Shown piece by piece: positions 12,801-24,320 of a DNA stretch of 64,000 nucleotides (its first letter is position 1; each line of letters begins with the position of its first letter). The translations under genes and the position numbers were made by a program. The stretch is from NCBI GenBank assembly GCA_034620365.1, contig JAQGEQ010000007.1, positions 309,376 to 373,375 of the forward strand. The letters are read 5' to 3'. The notes beneath the pieces are model-generated. The model searched no databases. It had not been told where the DNA came from and was given only the letters and a program-made list of their open reading frames with translations. Source of the DNA: Pegea sp. RAD2-039. Taxonomy: Eukaryota > Chordata > Thaliacea > Salpida > Salpidae.

Positions 12801-15156
12801 TTTTAAATTAATTAATTAAAGTTAGAAGTCTAATAAGTTAGAAACTAAAAGAATATTTGAACGTTTTCATGTAGAATGTCAAAAATATATTCTTAAAAAG
12901 TCCAATTATGTAACTAAAAAATTCCAATAATTTTGTTTTCATTGAATTTTATCTCAAAATGTTTTAGAAGCTAAAAAATGAAATTTTACTGAATTTAGAA
13001 TATCTTTGAAAAAACCATGAAAAGTTTAAATAATAGGAATTTCTCTAACTCAATATTTAACTTTAAAAATGTAGATAGATTATTTGATACATAAGAATTA
13101 CTTTTCAAATTAGTTTTTTGATAACACTCAAAAATAAGCTGAAAAAAAAGATTAAAAAACTTCAAATTCAAAAAGTGTTCTTTTTAATTAGATAAAAATT
13201 TATCGGGTATTTCAAACTTAACTAAATACATAAAAGTTTTATAATTATTATAATCTAATAAAACTAATTACTTTATATCAAATTTGTATCTGTTAAATAT
13301 AGAAAAATATAATTGATAAAAAGTTTAATCAGATAAAAAAAAATATTTTTCAACTAAATCTAAAAATATTTTTCAAGCAATTTTTGAAAGAAAACAATTT
13401 CTTCTCTATATTTATTGCTGAAAATCAACAAGAAAATAGTTTTGTTTCAAGAATTGTTGCAATTTGTTCTGTAGTGTATCTAAATTAACAGAAGAAATTA
13501 GATTTAAATTATAAATAAGTAACAAAATATTTTTCTAAAATGCTTTTATTGTTTCTATTATTTACAGAAAAATTGGTTTTAATCAAAACAATATTTTCGA
13601 TATCATCAAAAAAATAAGAAATATTTGTTAAAAGGGAAAAAAACAAATTATAAAATAATTAGAGAAATTCATTAAATTAGAATAAGAACTAAATCTTTTG
13701 TGATAAGAGATTTTTTGTGGTAGAAAAACAAGTTTAAACAGCAGCCAAGAAAACTAAAAACTTATTATATAAAATAAAAAGTTATTTTGGATTTTTTCTT
13801 AATTTTTATTAGTTGAAAATAATTAATTTTTTGAGCTCGAATTTTTATTTTAAACTTAGAAAGATTGAAATTATTAAATTAAAAAAAAACAATTACTTCA
13901 AATATTATTTTTGAAAATAATCCATCAAAATAAACTTCAAAAAAATAAACTAAATTTTCTAAGTTGAAAAAAACCTTGTTTTTCTGTTTTATAGAAAAAC
14001 TTCTGTTGTGATTTCTATTGTACCAGACATTTATTTACAGAAAAATCCTAAGAATAAAATATCTGAGAAATTTTGTGGTTTCAATATATTTTCAATGTTT
14101 TTTAACAATACTTAATCAACAACTTATCAGTTTTTTCTGTTTGTCTTGACGTTTCAACAAATACTAATTTCAAGTAAACAAAATCTTAAAATAGAATAAT
14201 AATTTATTAATTTATACTTAGATTTTAACTGCAGCTTAAAATGTCAAAAATTGATTTGATAAAATTGTTACTTTGCAAAACTTCTATCTTAAAAATATTA
14301 GATTGGTTGAATTATTTAAAGAAATTCTTTAAGTTTATCAATTAAATTTATCATTAATGTTTACTTGAAACTTAAAATTGAAACTTAATACTTTAATACA
14401 AACTTAAAAAAACTTTGGAAATAAATTTACTAAAATTTGAAATCAAATAGTTTTAAAGATCTCAAAAAAATTACTTCTTTTAAATAAAGTAATAAAAGTT
14501 GAAATTTTTCATCAAAATTTTTTAATTTTTTAGAAAGATTGAATAAATTATTCTTCAATGAACCTTTTAATGAAAAAGATGTAAAATTATTAGTTTTGAA
14601 AAAGTAAAGCTTTGATTAACAACATTGTAAAATAAACGATAAATTGGTTAAAAAACAACTGGCTAGTACTACATCATTAGATAAAGCAAACTTGTTGCAA
14701 GTTTAAAAACTTATTTTGGGATAGAAAAATTTGTCATTAACTTTGGAAATATTAAGTCAATTAAAACCACTAAAATTGTTATTATTGTATCTGTCAGAAT
14801 ACAATTCTTTGAAAGTTCGAAATAATTTAAAAGCGTTTTTGATAAACTAATTTGTAATATTAAATTTAGATTAAAGATAATTGAATCAAATGTTTTGTTT
14901 TTGATGTCTGATTTAATTTGTCGTTTTTAGTATTTGTTTTATGAGCTTGCAATTTGAAATAAGTGGCTGGCTGGCTGAACTTGTTTTAAATTAAAGTTGA
15001 ACAAACATTTAGTTTTTTTTTATTTTGTATTTAACTACAAGCTACAAATTTGTAAAAAGTCATGAAATTTATAAAGGTCAGTAAACAAATTAATTTCTAA
15101 TTAACAAAAATATTTAAAAGCATTTTTTTTTATCTACAAAATCTAACTTATAATTT
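9803..15156. other. AT-rich spacer between SKI and IFT139
   Basis: This spacer lies upstream of SKI and downstream of IFT139. No open frame with coding character was found. The one compositional island is at about 10730-10900 (listed separately). The rest, especially 11.1-15.1 kb, is strongly AT-rich with homopolymer runs. Confidence 0.7.
10730..10900 (-). promoter_or_regulatory. CpG-containing island, candidate SKI promoter or 5' exon
   Basis: About 170 bp with many CpGs (including GTACGGACGGTAACAGC and CAGACGCCGACAGATCGCGC) inside kilobases of AT-rich spacer, flanked by CT-rich tracts. It lies about 0.9-1.1 kb upstream of the SKI start codon, a plausible place for a transcription start. 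No splice junction to SKI exon 1 was resolved, so the assignment rests on composition and position only. Confidence 0.3.
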
Positions 15157-18100
15157 TTAAGTGCGTAATAAAGATCTTGCTTTATCCAAAATCTCTTTTT
15201 TGATTCTAGGATAACCTGGATGTATTTTAAGCACTTTATGAGAAATATCAATCGCTTCAACATGTTTCTTGGCTTTCAAATAATTAAAAGCAAGTTTATA
15301 ACCTACAAACAAGAAGATATCTACTAAATAACCAGTGATATCATCACAAACTAACCGATTACTGGGTTGTTTTCGTTGTTATGTTGCCAAGCAGTTAAAT
15401 AATTAGATGCAGCGTCTTGATAAGATTGTTCCTTTTCGAAAATGAATCCTAAATACTCATAAGCTTTGCTGCATGACTAGAACAACAATCTAAATCGCAT
15501 TTTGCAACCAAATTGTCATCTATCACCTTGTTGTGGTGTAAACACTTCTTCAATAGCTCTGTCGCCATATCATACTTACCTGACGTTATATAAAGATCAG
15601 CTAGAAGAAGCCAAGCACTTTCCAAGTCTTCTGCATCTTCATATCTCCATGCCATCTGTGTATGACGTCATATGTGTCATGACGTCATCAATATTTACGT
15701 CACTCACTTTAGAAATTCGTTTTAATTGATTTCGTGAGCGAGGTGTTTGTTTGAGTATTTGATAAGCAATCGCAGTTCCTAGCAACGCAGGGACATAATC
15801 TCTCTGTTAGAGATGTTAGTTGTTACGTGATGACGTCATCATGTTGACAACTCACTTTCCGTTGACAAATATCAAGAAATGAGTTCAAAGCTCGTTCAGT
15901 TTGTTGTTTGTTTTTTGTTGACATTAAAAGATGTGATTCAAGAATTTCAGTTTTGTATGGATTAGATGAAGAAGTTCTGAATTCTTTGATCAATTTCTCA
16001 GCGGTTGAGATCGCTGTTGAAGGACCTCTTTCCTGTTTGCTAAGAGTTGGAATAGGGTCACTTGGGGACAGAAATAAGCGATTGGAAGATAAATAAGGTT
16101 TTGAAATTTCTATTTGATGTAAAATTACGAAAATCATGAAATTAAAAAACGTCCAAAAAAAGAAGATTAATGAATAAAAACAGAAGCGGGGAAAAATTGA
16201 AATCAATAAAAAAAGAGAAAATATTTTTGTTATCAGCAAAAAACCGATTATCAACAGATTGTAAAAAAAAGCTGATATTAAAGATTTAATTGAATTTCAA
16301 AAATAAAAAGATTTAATTTACTTTTCTTTTAAACTTTCAAAAGCTTCACCACCTAAAGTTTGTTGATCTGGATTTAAACAAATTCGAATCATCAATTCAA
16401 GAGCTTTTAGATTCCATTCTGAATCAAATCTTGCTCGATTTAAATATTTCAATGATTCAGCTGCCTTGCCGCAAAACCTAAAAACGCAACTAAATAACAA
16501 CCACCTAGAAACCATTTACAACCACCTAGTAACCATTTACAACCACCTAATAACCATTTACAACCACCTAGTAACCATTTACAACCACCTAGCAACCATT
16601 TACAACCACCAAGCAACCATTTACAACCACGTAGTAACCACTTACGACAACCTAGCAACCATTTACGACCACCTAGCAACCATTTACAACCACTTACGAC
16701 CACCTAGAAACCATTTACAACCACCTAGTAACCATTTACAACCACCTAATAACCATTTACAACCACCTAGTAGCCATTTACAACCACCTAGCAACCATTT
16801 ACAACCACCAAGCAACCATTTACAACCACGTAGTAACCACTTACGACAACCTAGCAACCATTTACAACCACCTAGTAACCATTTACAACCACCTAGTAAC
16901 CATTTATTGCCACCTAGCAACCATTTACAACCACCTAGTAACCATTTACAACCACCTAGTAACCATTTACAACCACCTAGTAACCATTTACAACCACCTA
17001 GCAACCATTTACAACCACATAGTAACCATTTATTGCCACCTAGCAGCCATTTACAACCACCTAACAACCATTTACAACCACCTAACAACCATTTACAACC
17101 ACCTAGCAGCCATTTACAACCACCTAACAACCATTTACAACCACCTAGCAACCATTTACGACCACCTAGAAACCATTTACAACCACCTAGCAACCATTTA
17201 CAACCACCTAGCAGCCATTTACAACCACCTAGCAGCTATTTACAACCACCTAGCAACCATTTACAACCACCTAATAACCATTTACAACCACCTAGTAACC
17301 ATTTACAACCACCTAGTAACCATTTACAACCACCTAGCAACCATTTACAACCACCTAGCAACCACTTACGACCACCTAGCAACCATTTACGACCACCTAG
17401 CAACCATTTACAACCACTTACGACCACCTAGCAACCATTTACAACCACCTAGCAACCATTTACAACCACCTAGCAGCTATTTACAACCACCTAGCAGCTA
17501 TTTACAACCACCTAGCAGCTATTTACAACCACCTAGCAACCATTTACAACCACCTAGCAACCATTTACAACCACCTAGCAACCATTTACAACCACCTAGC
17601 AACCATTTACAACCACCTAGTAACCATTTACAACCACCTAGTAACCATTTACAACCACCTAGCAGCCATTTACAACCACCTAACAACCATTTACAACCAC
17701 CTAACAACCATTTACGACCACCTAGAAACCATTTACAACCACCTAGCAACCATTTACAACCACCTAGCAGCCATTTACAACCACCTAACAACCATTTACA
17801 ACCACCTAGCAACCATTTACAACCACCTAGAAACCATTTACAACCACCTAGCAACCATTTACAACCACCTAGCAGCCATTTACAACCACCTAGCAGCCAT
17901 TTACAACCACCTAGCAACCATTTACAACCACCTAGCAGCTATTTACAACCACCTAGCAACCATTTAAAACCACCTAGCAACCATTTACGACCACCTAGCA
18001 ACCATTTACAACCACCTAGCAGCCATTTACAACCACCTAGCAGCTATTTACAACCACCTAGCAACCATTTAAAACCACCTAGCAACCATTTACGACCACC

Positions 18101-21100
18101 TAGCAGCTATTTACAACCACTTAGCAACCATTTACGACCACCTAGCAACCATTTATCACCAACCATTCATAAATCCCTTTACAATATTGAAATCCAGAAT
18201 GAGAAGCGGCTTTACTGGAACCAGTTTTATCTTCAGCAGCTTCTAAAAGTTCAGGAACATCTTTTAACTTCCCAGATCGCCTTAAAAGCTCTATAAGTCT
18301 TGCGAGCGCCTACATGCGGTCATGACAAGCTCAGTGGAAGTGATGACGTCATCAGCTTACCTGATAATGATCAGGATTTGTTTGAATGAGTTGATGATAA
18401 TGAAATTCAGCGTCATCAAGTTTACCTTTTTCAAACAACACATCAGCAACCATCTAAATCAAAATTTTGTTTTTAAAAAAAGCTTTTTGTTCCGCTTCGT
18501 TGATTCTTACTAAATTTGCTTGCTCATGTGAATCAGTAGAGGGTGGATGTTGAAGGACTCGTACACATATCTCTTTACTCTTTACGTGATCACCTTCGCG
18601 CAAATACAACTTCGCGAGCTTCATCATTATCTATCAACCAACAACAAGTCAGCACACACACTCGAGCACATGACGTCACAACAACAGAGGAAATCCCCAA
18701 ACGCTTCGGGGAATTCCCGCACACACAATGAGTGCGGTGGAAAGTACCTCTCCGTCAGCTTCACAGTAGATTAGAGCTTGTTGATAACACTTGATGGCGT
18801 TATTGACGTCATCATAAAATGAAATATGAAGTTGAGCGATCAATGAACAAATATTTGCAGCTTTTCGTTTCTCAACATCAACTTCAGTCGGATTTTCCAT
18901 TTGAACTCGCTTTAACACGCGCGACTGATGACGTCATACGTGTTAAATGACGAAAGTCAATCTGATGACGTCATCACCTGTACGTCGCGAGCTTGTATAA
19001 GTGTCTGCATGTGTTGCTCTTGCTGGTCAATCTTAGAATAAACTTCCGCTAACATGAGAAGACGATCGACTTGTGACGTCACTTCCTCATCTTCATCGTT
19101 ATTCTGTGATGATGACGTCAGAACATGATGACGTCATCAGTACTACGACTCACTTGAAGAATTCTTTCAGCTTTTTTAAAGTTTTTCAACTGAAGTAGAA
19201 GTTTCGCGAGCTCAACACGAAGGTGACGTTGACCATTTCGTAAAGCTGTTTCATAATAGGTGATCGCCTGTCGTAGTGGTTGTGGGTCAGTAGTTGTAGG
19301 TCAGTGGTTGCGGGACAGTGGTTGTGGGTTAGTGGTTGTGGGTCAGTGGTTGTGGGACAGTGTTTGTGGGTTAGTGGTTGCGGGATAGTGGTTGTGGGTC
19401 AGTGGTTGTGGGTCAGTGGTTGTGGGTCAGTGGTTGTGGGACAGTGTTTGTGGGTCAGTGGTTGCGGGATAGTGGTTGTGGGACAGTGGTTGTGGGACAG
19501 TGGTTGTGGGACAGTGGTTGTGGGACAGTGGTTGTGGGATAGTGGTTGTGGGTCAGTGGTTGTAGGTCAATGGTTGTAGGTCAGTGGTTATAGAACAGTG
19601 GTTGCGGGACAGTGGTTGTGGGACAGTGGTTGTGGGTCAGTGGTTGTGGGTCAGTGGTTGTAGGTCAGTGGTTGTGGGTCAGTGGTTGTGGATCAGTGGT
19701 TGTGGGTCAGTGGTTGTGGGATAGTGGTTGTGAGACAGTGGTTGTGGGTCAGTGGTTGTAGGTCAGTGGTTGTGGGTCAGTGGTTGTGGGTCAGTGGTTG
19801 TAGGTCAGTGGTTGTGGGTCAGTGGTTGTGGATCAGTGGTTGTGGGTCAGTGGTTGTGGGTCAGTGGTTGTGGATCAGTGGTTGTGGGTCAGTGGTTGTG
19901 GGATAGTGGTTGTGAGACAGTGGTTGTGGGTCAGTGGTTGTAGGTCAGTGGTTGTGGGTCAGTGGTTGTGGGTCAGTTGTTGTAGGTCAGTGGTTGTAGG
20001 TCAGTGGTTGTGGGTCAGTGGTTGTGGAACAGTGGTTGTGGGTCAGTGGTTGTGGGATAGTGGTTGTGAGACAGTGTTTGTGGGGTAGTGGTTGTGGGTC
20101 AGTGTTTTTGGGTCAGTGGTTGTGGGACATGGTTGTGGGACAGTGGTTGTGGAACAGTGGTTGTGGGACAGTGGTTGTGGGATAGTGGTTGTAGGTCAGT
20201 GTTTGTAGGTTAGTGGTTGTGGGTCAGTGGTTGTAGGTCAGTGGTTGTAGGTCACCTTTTTGTAGTCGTGTGTTTGGATCAGTGCTTGACCAACTTTACT
20301 TGCAAGTGCTCCATCATGTGGCCGCTTTCTCAACGCTTCTTCGTAAACTTTGATGGCATTCTTTGGCTAAAATCATCTCACGATTACTAGATGATTTGAA
20401 AATGACCAAATGACGTCACGATTACCTCTTGAACACGCATATAAGCGTCTCCTAGCAACAACCATGTATGTGTACAAGGCATCGTGTCAGCAAGTTCACT
20501 AAAATAAAATTATTTAGTTGTTGTCATGACAACCACGCAAGCGTTGTTAGCTAACCGGTAGCAACTAGTAAACAATTTCCGATCTTTACGATATTTCAAA
20601 AAGATCTCTGCCATCTCTTCTTTCGCCTAAATCCGAAGATCAGACTAGCGAAAGTTGTTAGAAGTAAAAGTACCTGGATGTAGTTTGATTGGTTTGGTTT
20701 GATGGAACGCAGGATTGATAATGATTGTTCAACATCACCACGTGATAAAGAAAGACGCGCGTTCGATATCTGAAGTCGAATCTGATGAAGATGAGGATCA
20801 AATAGATGAAGATCACGTGAGAAGACACAAACTTGTTCAGAAGACCCCTGGAATGATGTAATTGCATCTTGCATTACTTTAGCAGCTTCATGATGTTCAT
20901 CTAAAGATGAATGAACTTCTGCAAGTTGAAGGAAGATGGAAAGACGATCTCCTTTATCTAATCTGTGTCCTTGTTTACGGACCCCAGGAAGCGACATTGC
21001 AAGTTTCAGAGTCTTCATCGCTTCCCGAGTATCACCAGAGTGAATTTGTGTCCTAGCTTTGAGTAGAAGGTATTTCGGGTGATCTCTAATCTAGAGAAGA

Positions 21101-23510
21101 TCGATAAATCATCTACCACCACTAGGTGATGTCCTTCACCTCAAAATTGTAACTTAGCGCCGTTTCCAGGTACTTCACCACCTGTTTGATATTTCCTTCT
21201 TCTAATTCAATCTCTGCTCGCAACAGATGAGCTGGTTTGTATGTGACGTCATACTGTAAACACCGTTCTAACATCAACATCGAATCTTCAAATTCGCCTG
21301 TTAACCGAAATAGGAGTTTTTCAAAAAAGGCCTGAGTTGTACAAAATGGCTTTTAGTACCTGATATGAAAAGGATTTTGGCTTTACTGAAGAGATTTGAT
21401 ATGATGCCAGGAGCAACTTGAATTAGAATAGATAAGATCAGATCACACGTCTTTAATTCTTGACTTTTTGCTTCACCACTCATTAAAGGCTTTGAAAAAA
21501 GTTAAATCTAGCGGTTAGAGGTTGACGATGGACTTACTTTAGATGGAATTAAATAAAAGAGCTCATCAACTAGAAGTTGTAAAAAACTTGGATTCAATTC
21601 ACGAAAATAATCAACTCCAAGAGGAAGATTTTTCATCTTTTGAAAATGAGCAGCTCTTGATGATTCTAAAAGATCTGCAACATCCAATCCTGATCCTTCT
21701 ACTCTTCGAAAGATTGCTTTCAACAAAAACAGCCTCTGCATATTATCATCTACGTCATCGAAACGTCTTAAAAACTGATGACGTCACTAACTGCATCAAT
21801 ATCAGTAGAATCCTGAAGCTCAGTAAGGAAGTCTAATTGATCACTAATATCTTGCATCATCTTTTGATCTTGAATTAGATGAAGATCAGAACGGATTAAT
21901 CGACTCATTAAAGAGCCAATAAGAGCTTTCACACTTGATTCATCAATATTCATACATTTCTGAAACTCCTCCGTAGCTTCATCTGATTTACCCTGTTCAA
22001 AACATCGAGAAAGATGTGACGTCACTACAATTCGTTGATGACGTCACCAGTAGCAACAGCTGATAACCACGTTCGATAATGTAAGCAACTTCAAACTGAT
22101 CTAAACTAATCGCGCGTTCTATCAACGTCATCGTCTGTTGTAAAATCTGAACATTGTTTCCAGCCTGAAAGATGTGATGACGTCATGAAACAACTACGTC
22201 ATCAGCTACGTCATCAAGTACACTTACAATTCGAGAAATCACTTGAGCAGATTTGTAGTAAACACGCGCGTTTTGAGGCTCAAATCGATCGATTGCCTGA
22301 CAACAAAGGCTCTGTTAGTGGTTGCTATAGCAACGATGACGTCATACTTGAACTAATTCGCTGACACGGTTCACTGCACTTGCGTATTCACCATTTTGAG
22401 TAATAGAATGAAGAATTTGAATAATTAAAACCTCCGGAAATTGAGTTTGGAAGTTTAAAAGTCTAAAAAAGAATTTTTTGAAAATCTAAAAGAGAAACAC
22501 TTTTTTGTATCAACTCTAAGGTCTTCATAAAAGATGATAGCCGACCTTTGAGAAGCCTCAATTACTTGTTCCCAATTGATCTGTGCCATATAAATTCGTA
22601 TCCGTTCAACTTGAACAGCTACAAGTGAAGGAAAACGAACTAACATCTGATTAACATAATCAAGTGCATGAGAGAACTTCTTAGCTCTAATCATACATCT
22701 GAATTAGAAGTAGATGATTGAATGTTGATGAGTTTGGGTTTAAACTAACTTGCTTCTACCAATAACAGCAAACGGATCTTTTATGTCATTTAATGCAGCA
22801 GTAAATAAACGGCCAGCTTTTTTTACAGTAACTTCTCTTCCTGAAGTTAATTCAATCCATCCTTTTAACACAATTGCCTGATAAAGAGGAAGTTGATTAA
22901 TCTTGTTAATAAGTTCTAATCTTCACCTGATTAAATGAAGAATTTATTTTCAAAGATTTCTCTACAAATTCTTTTGCTAATTTAATGTTATTTAAATGCC
23001 AAAAAACCAATGCTGCCCAATAATTTTCTATTTCATTCGATACATTTCTCATTTCATTTACTTTCTCGTCTAACCTAATAACCGAATCTTTATCTAAAAA
23101 ATAACAATTTTATATTTGAATATCGAAGTTCAACAACCTACCAACACTTCGACAGTTCTTATGAGCTTGTATTAGAAGCAAATGAGCAGCTATTTTCACA
23201 TCTGTCTTATCACAAATCATTTGTACCTCTCTGATACAATCTTGTACTTGTCCTATAAACACATCATTCAATTTCAATATAAAAAAATTACAAATATCAC
23301 CTTCACAAAAAAGACTAAGTCCTTTAAACAGCTGAAGAAGAGGGTCATTTCCAAACTTTGTAGTTGCTTCTAACACAGCCACCTGTACATGTCGATAGTA
23401 ACCCTCTAACATGTAGTAGTTAAGAGTTGCCTGTGTAGAGAATGTTTTAAGATACAAACCAAAGGTGTAAGTAGCTTACTTACTAAAGTTTCCAAGTCTT
23501 CAGAAGCCAT
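15157..23510 (-). CDS. TTC21B: IFT139 / TTC21B homologue, retrograde intraflagellar transport TPR protein, 29 exons
   Basis: Subunit of the IFT-A complex, which carries cargo back from the ciliary tip; the protein is a long TPR solenoid. The model is about 1362 aa (human TTC21B about 1316) and matches the family end to end: LKACLH-like TPRs, [36 protein letters not shown], and the C-terminus [17 protein letters not shown]. Exons: 23510-23484, 23430-23301, 23252-23142, 23093-22927, 22877-22750, 22698-22501, 22462-22348, 22296-22228, 22164-22048, 21992-21788, 21749-21538, 21489-21360, 21297-21140, 21090-20674, 20626-20556, 20498-20426, 20366-20256, 19267-19154, 19103-18978, 18909-18748, 18630-18511, 18453-18361, 18309-18164, 16477-16335, 16109-15856, 15803-15708, 15655-15527, 15476-15356, 15302-15157. 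The exon 24/25 junction is uncertain; its donor was chosen to keep phase. Most introns are 38-65 nt, but two (16478-18163 and 19268-20255) are filled by tandem repeats. RCAN lies 216 bp upstream on the same strand. Confidence 0.92.
16495..18161. repeat. 21-bp minisatellite filling an IFT139 intron
   Basis: About 79 tandem copies of a 21-bp unit, + strand CCACCTAGCAACCATTTACA plus one A, with point variants (GTAACC, GAAACC, GCAGCC, TTTACG). It occupies nearly the whole 1686-bp intron between exons ending at 18164 and starting at 16477. The donor lies inside the first degenerate unit. Because 21 is a multiple of three, both strands show long meaningless frames (NHLQPPS on +, GCKWLLG on -). Flanking exons join in phase across it and restore the TTC21B sequence, so it is intronic. 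Confidence 0.95.
19273..20250. repeat. 14-bp minisatellite filling another IFT139 intron
   Basis: About 70 tandem copies of GTTGTGGGTCAGTG (+ strand), with variants GGACAGTG, GGATAGTG and AGGTCAGTG. It fills the 988-bp intron between the exons at 20366-20256 and 19267-19154. On the gene strand the donor GTGACCTACAACCACT is itself one variant of the unit, and the last unit runs into the acceptor CGACAG. Long + strand frames of the [12 protein letters not shown] type are artefacts of the repeat. Confidence 0.95.
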
Positions 23511-23560
23511 TTGTGAAGTTTAAATTGTTAAAAAAAATAATAAAAATCTGAAATAAGACC
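23511..23560 (-). promoter_or_regulatory. IFT139 leader with a candidate splice acceptor
   Basis: On the minus strand a pyrimidine-rich GGTCTTATTTCAG ends at 23548, 37 nt before the ATG at 23510. It could be the acceptor of a 5'UTR intron or a trans-splice site for a downstream gene in an operon. The short distance to the upstream gene favours looking for either. No spliced leader sequence is visible in the genome window, as expected. Confidence 0.4.
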
Positions 23561-23724
23561 AACAAAAAAAAAACAATTATTTACTCAAACATAAAACAGA
23601 TAGACATGCGGTTGTCATGTGAGCTCAATCACGTGACTTGTGGTAAGAAACAGTAAAACTCATGCAACATACTGTTGAGATTCACATGGATAGTGACATA
23701 GTGTCCTTGTTAAGTGATAAAAGT
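23524..23724. repeat. RCAN-IFT139 intergenic segment, copy A of a 200-bp duplication
   Basis: 201 bp running from two bases downstream of the RCAN stop codon (23727-23729) to 13 bases short of the IFT139 start codon (23510). It is essentially identical to 26533-26732; the only difference I see is one A in a homopolymer. It contains a CACGTGAC palindrome near 23630 and a splice-acceptor-like sequence on the gene strand (see 23511-23560). Confidence 0.9.
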
Positions 23725-23726
23725 GT

Positions 23727-24320
23727 TTATTTGAGATCAGGTCTTCGAGTCTGAGGTATTCTTAGGCCTGATTTAGAAGGTGCGTCCTCACAAATATCAA
23801 CTACAACGCTTGGTGTGGATCTAGTAGCTTGCTGTAATTCATGGCGAGTTCCAGGAGCTAATTCGGCAACAGCAGTTAAAAGGTCAAAGTTCAAACAAGG
23901 TTGTTGTTCTTTGATTGGTTGCCAGTTCACTGGAGGTGAAGAAGGTGGAGAGATTAGAAACTGTTTCTCAGGAATTGGTGGATGCAGGAAACTTGTTCCT
24001 TTCACTGGAAGAGTTTTTAAACAGAAAATTTTGATCTGTTGATTACAAATGTTTGCTCCTTGCAAATCAATAAGAGCTTTGTGAGAATCTTGTGAATTTG
24101 TGAATGAAATTCTAACTCTTTTGAAACTTGGCAAATAAACAAAATGAATTGGATGATAAGGTTGAAAAAGTTGTTCAAATTTCTGCTTATTTTCAGGACA
24201 TTTGAAAATGTTTAAAGGAGTATTACTAATAATGAGGTTTGTTGAGTTTTGATCATTTTCCATATTTTCCAGCAGATAATTGTTTTTTTTACATAAGGCT
24301 TTAAGAATTTCATCAAACAT
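23727..24320 (-). CDS. RCAN: RCAN / calcipressin, regulator of calcineurin, single exon
   Basis: Cytosolic regulator that binds and inhibits the phosphatase calcineurin. The 197-residue protein equals the usual vertebrate RCAN1 length. It has an N-terminal RRM-like fold (LIISNTPLNIF, then FKRVRISFTN), the signature FLISPPSSPPVNW (FLISPPxSPPVGW in the family), the calcineurin-docking-like TPSVVVDICED, and the C-terminal QTRRPDL, so all conserved blocks are present and in order. Vertebrate RCAN genes have several exons; this one has none interrupted, which suggests intron loss or an old retrocopy that remained intact. It is 216 bp upstream of IFT139 on the same strand, so the pair could be co-transcribed. 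The start was taken at the first ATG (24320); a second Met (residue 20) is possible. Confidence 0.93.
   Translation of the reverse strand: MFDEILKALCKKNNYLLENMENDQNSTNLIISNTPLNIFKCPENKQKFEQLFQPYHPIHFVYLPSFKRVRISFTNSQDSHKALIDLQGANICNQQIKIFCLKTLPVKGTSFLHPPIPEKQFLISPPSSPPVNWQPIKEQQPCLNFDLLTAVAELAPGTRHELQQATRSTPSVVVDICEDAPSKSGLRIPQTRRPDLK

Noticed and set aside
16466..17431. 321-codon + strand frame of NHLQPPS repeats and minus frames of GCKWLLG repeats
   Set aside because: They are products of a 21-bp intronic minisatellite; flanking IFT139 exons join across it in phase and reproduce the conserved protein.
19280..20088. + strand frames of [12 protein letters not shown] type
   Set aside because: The 14-bp repeat lies within an IFT139 intron on the opposite strand; it has no conserved content.
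16495..20250. CRISPR-like appearance of regular repeats
   Set aside because: Units are directly tandem without spacers, and the genome is a spliced animal genome.
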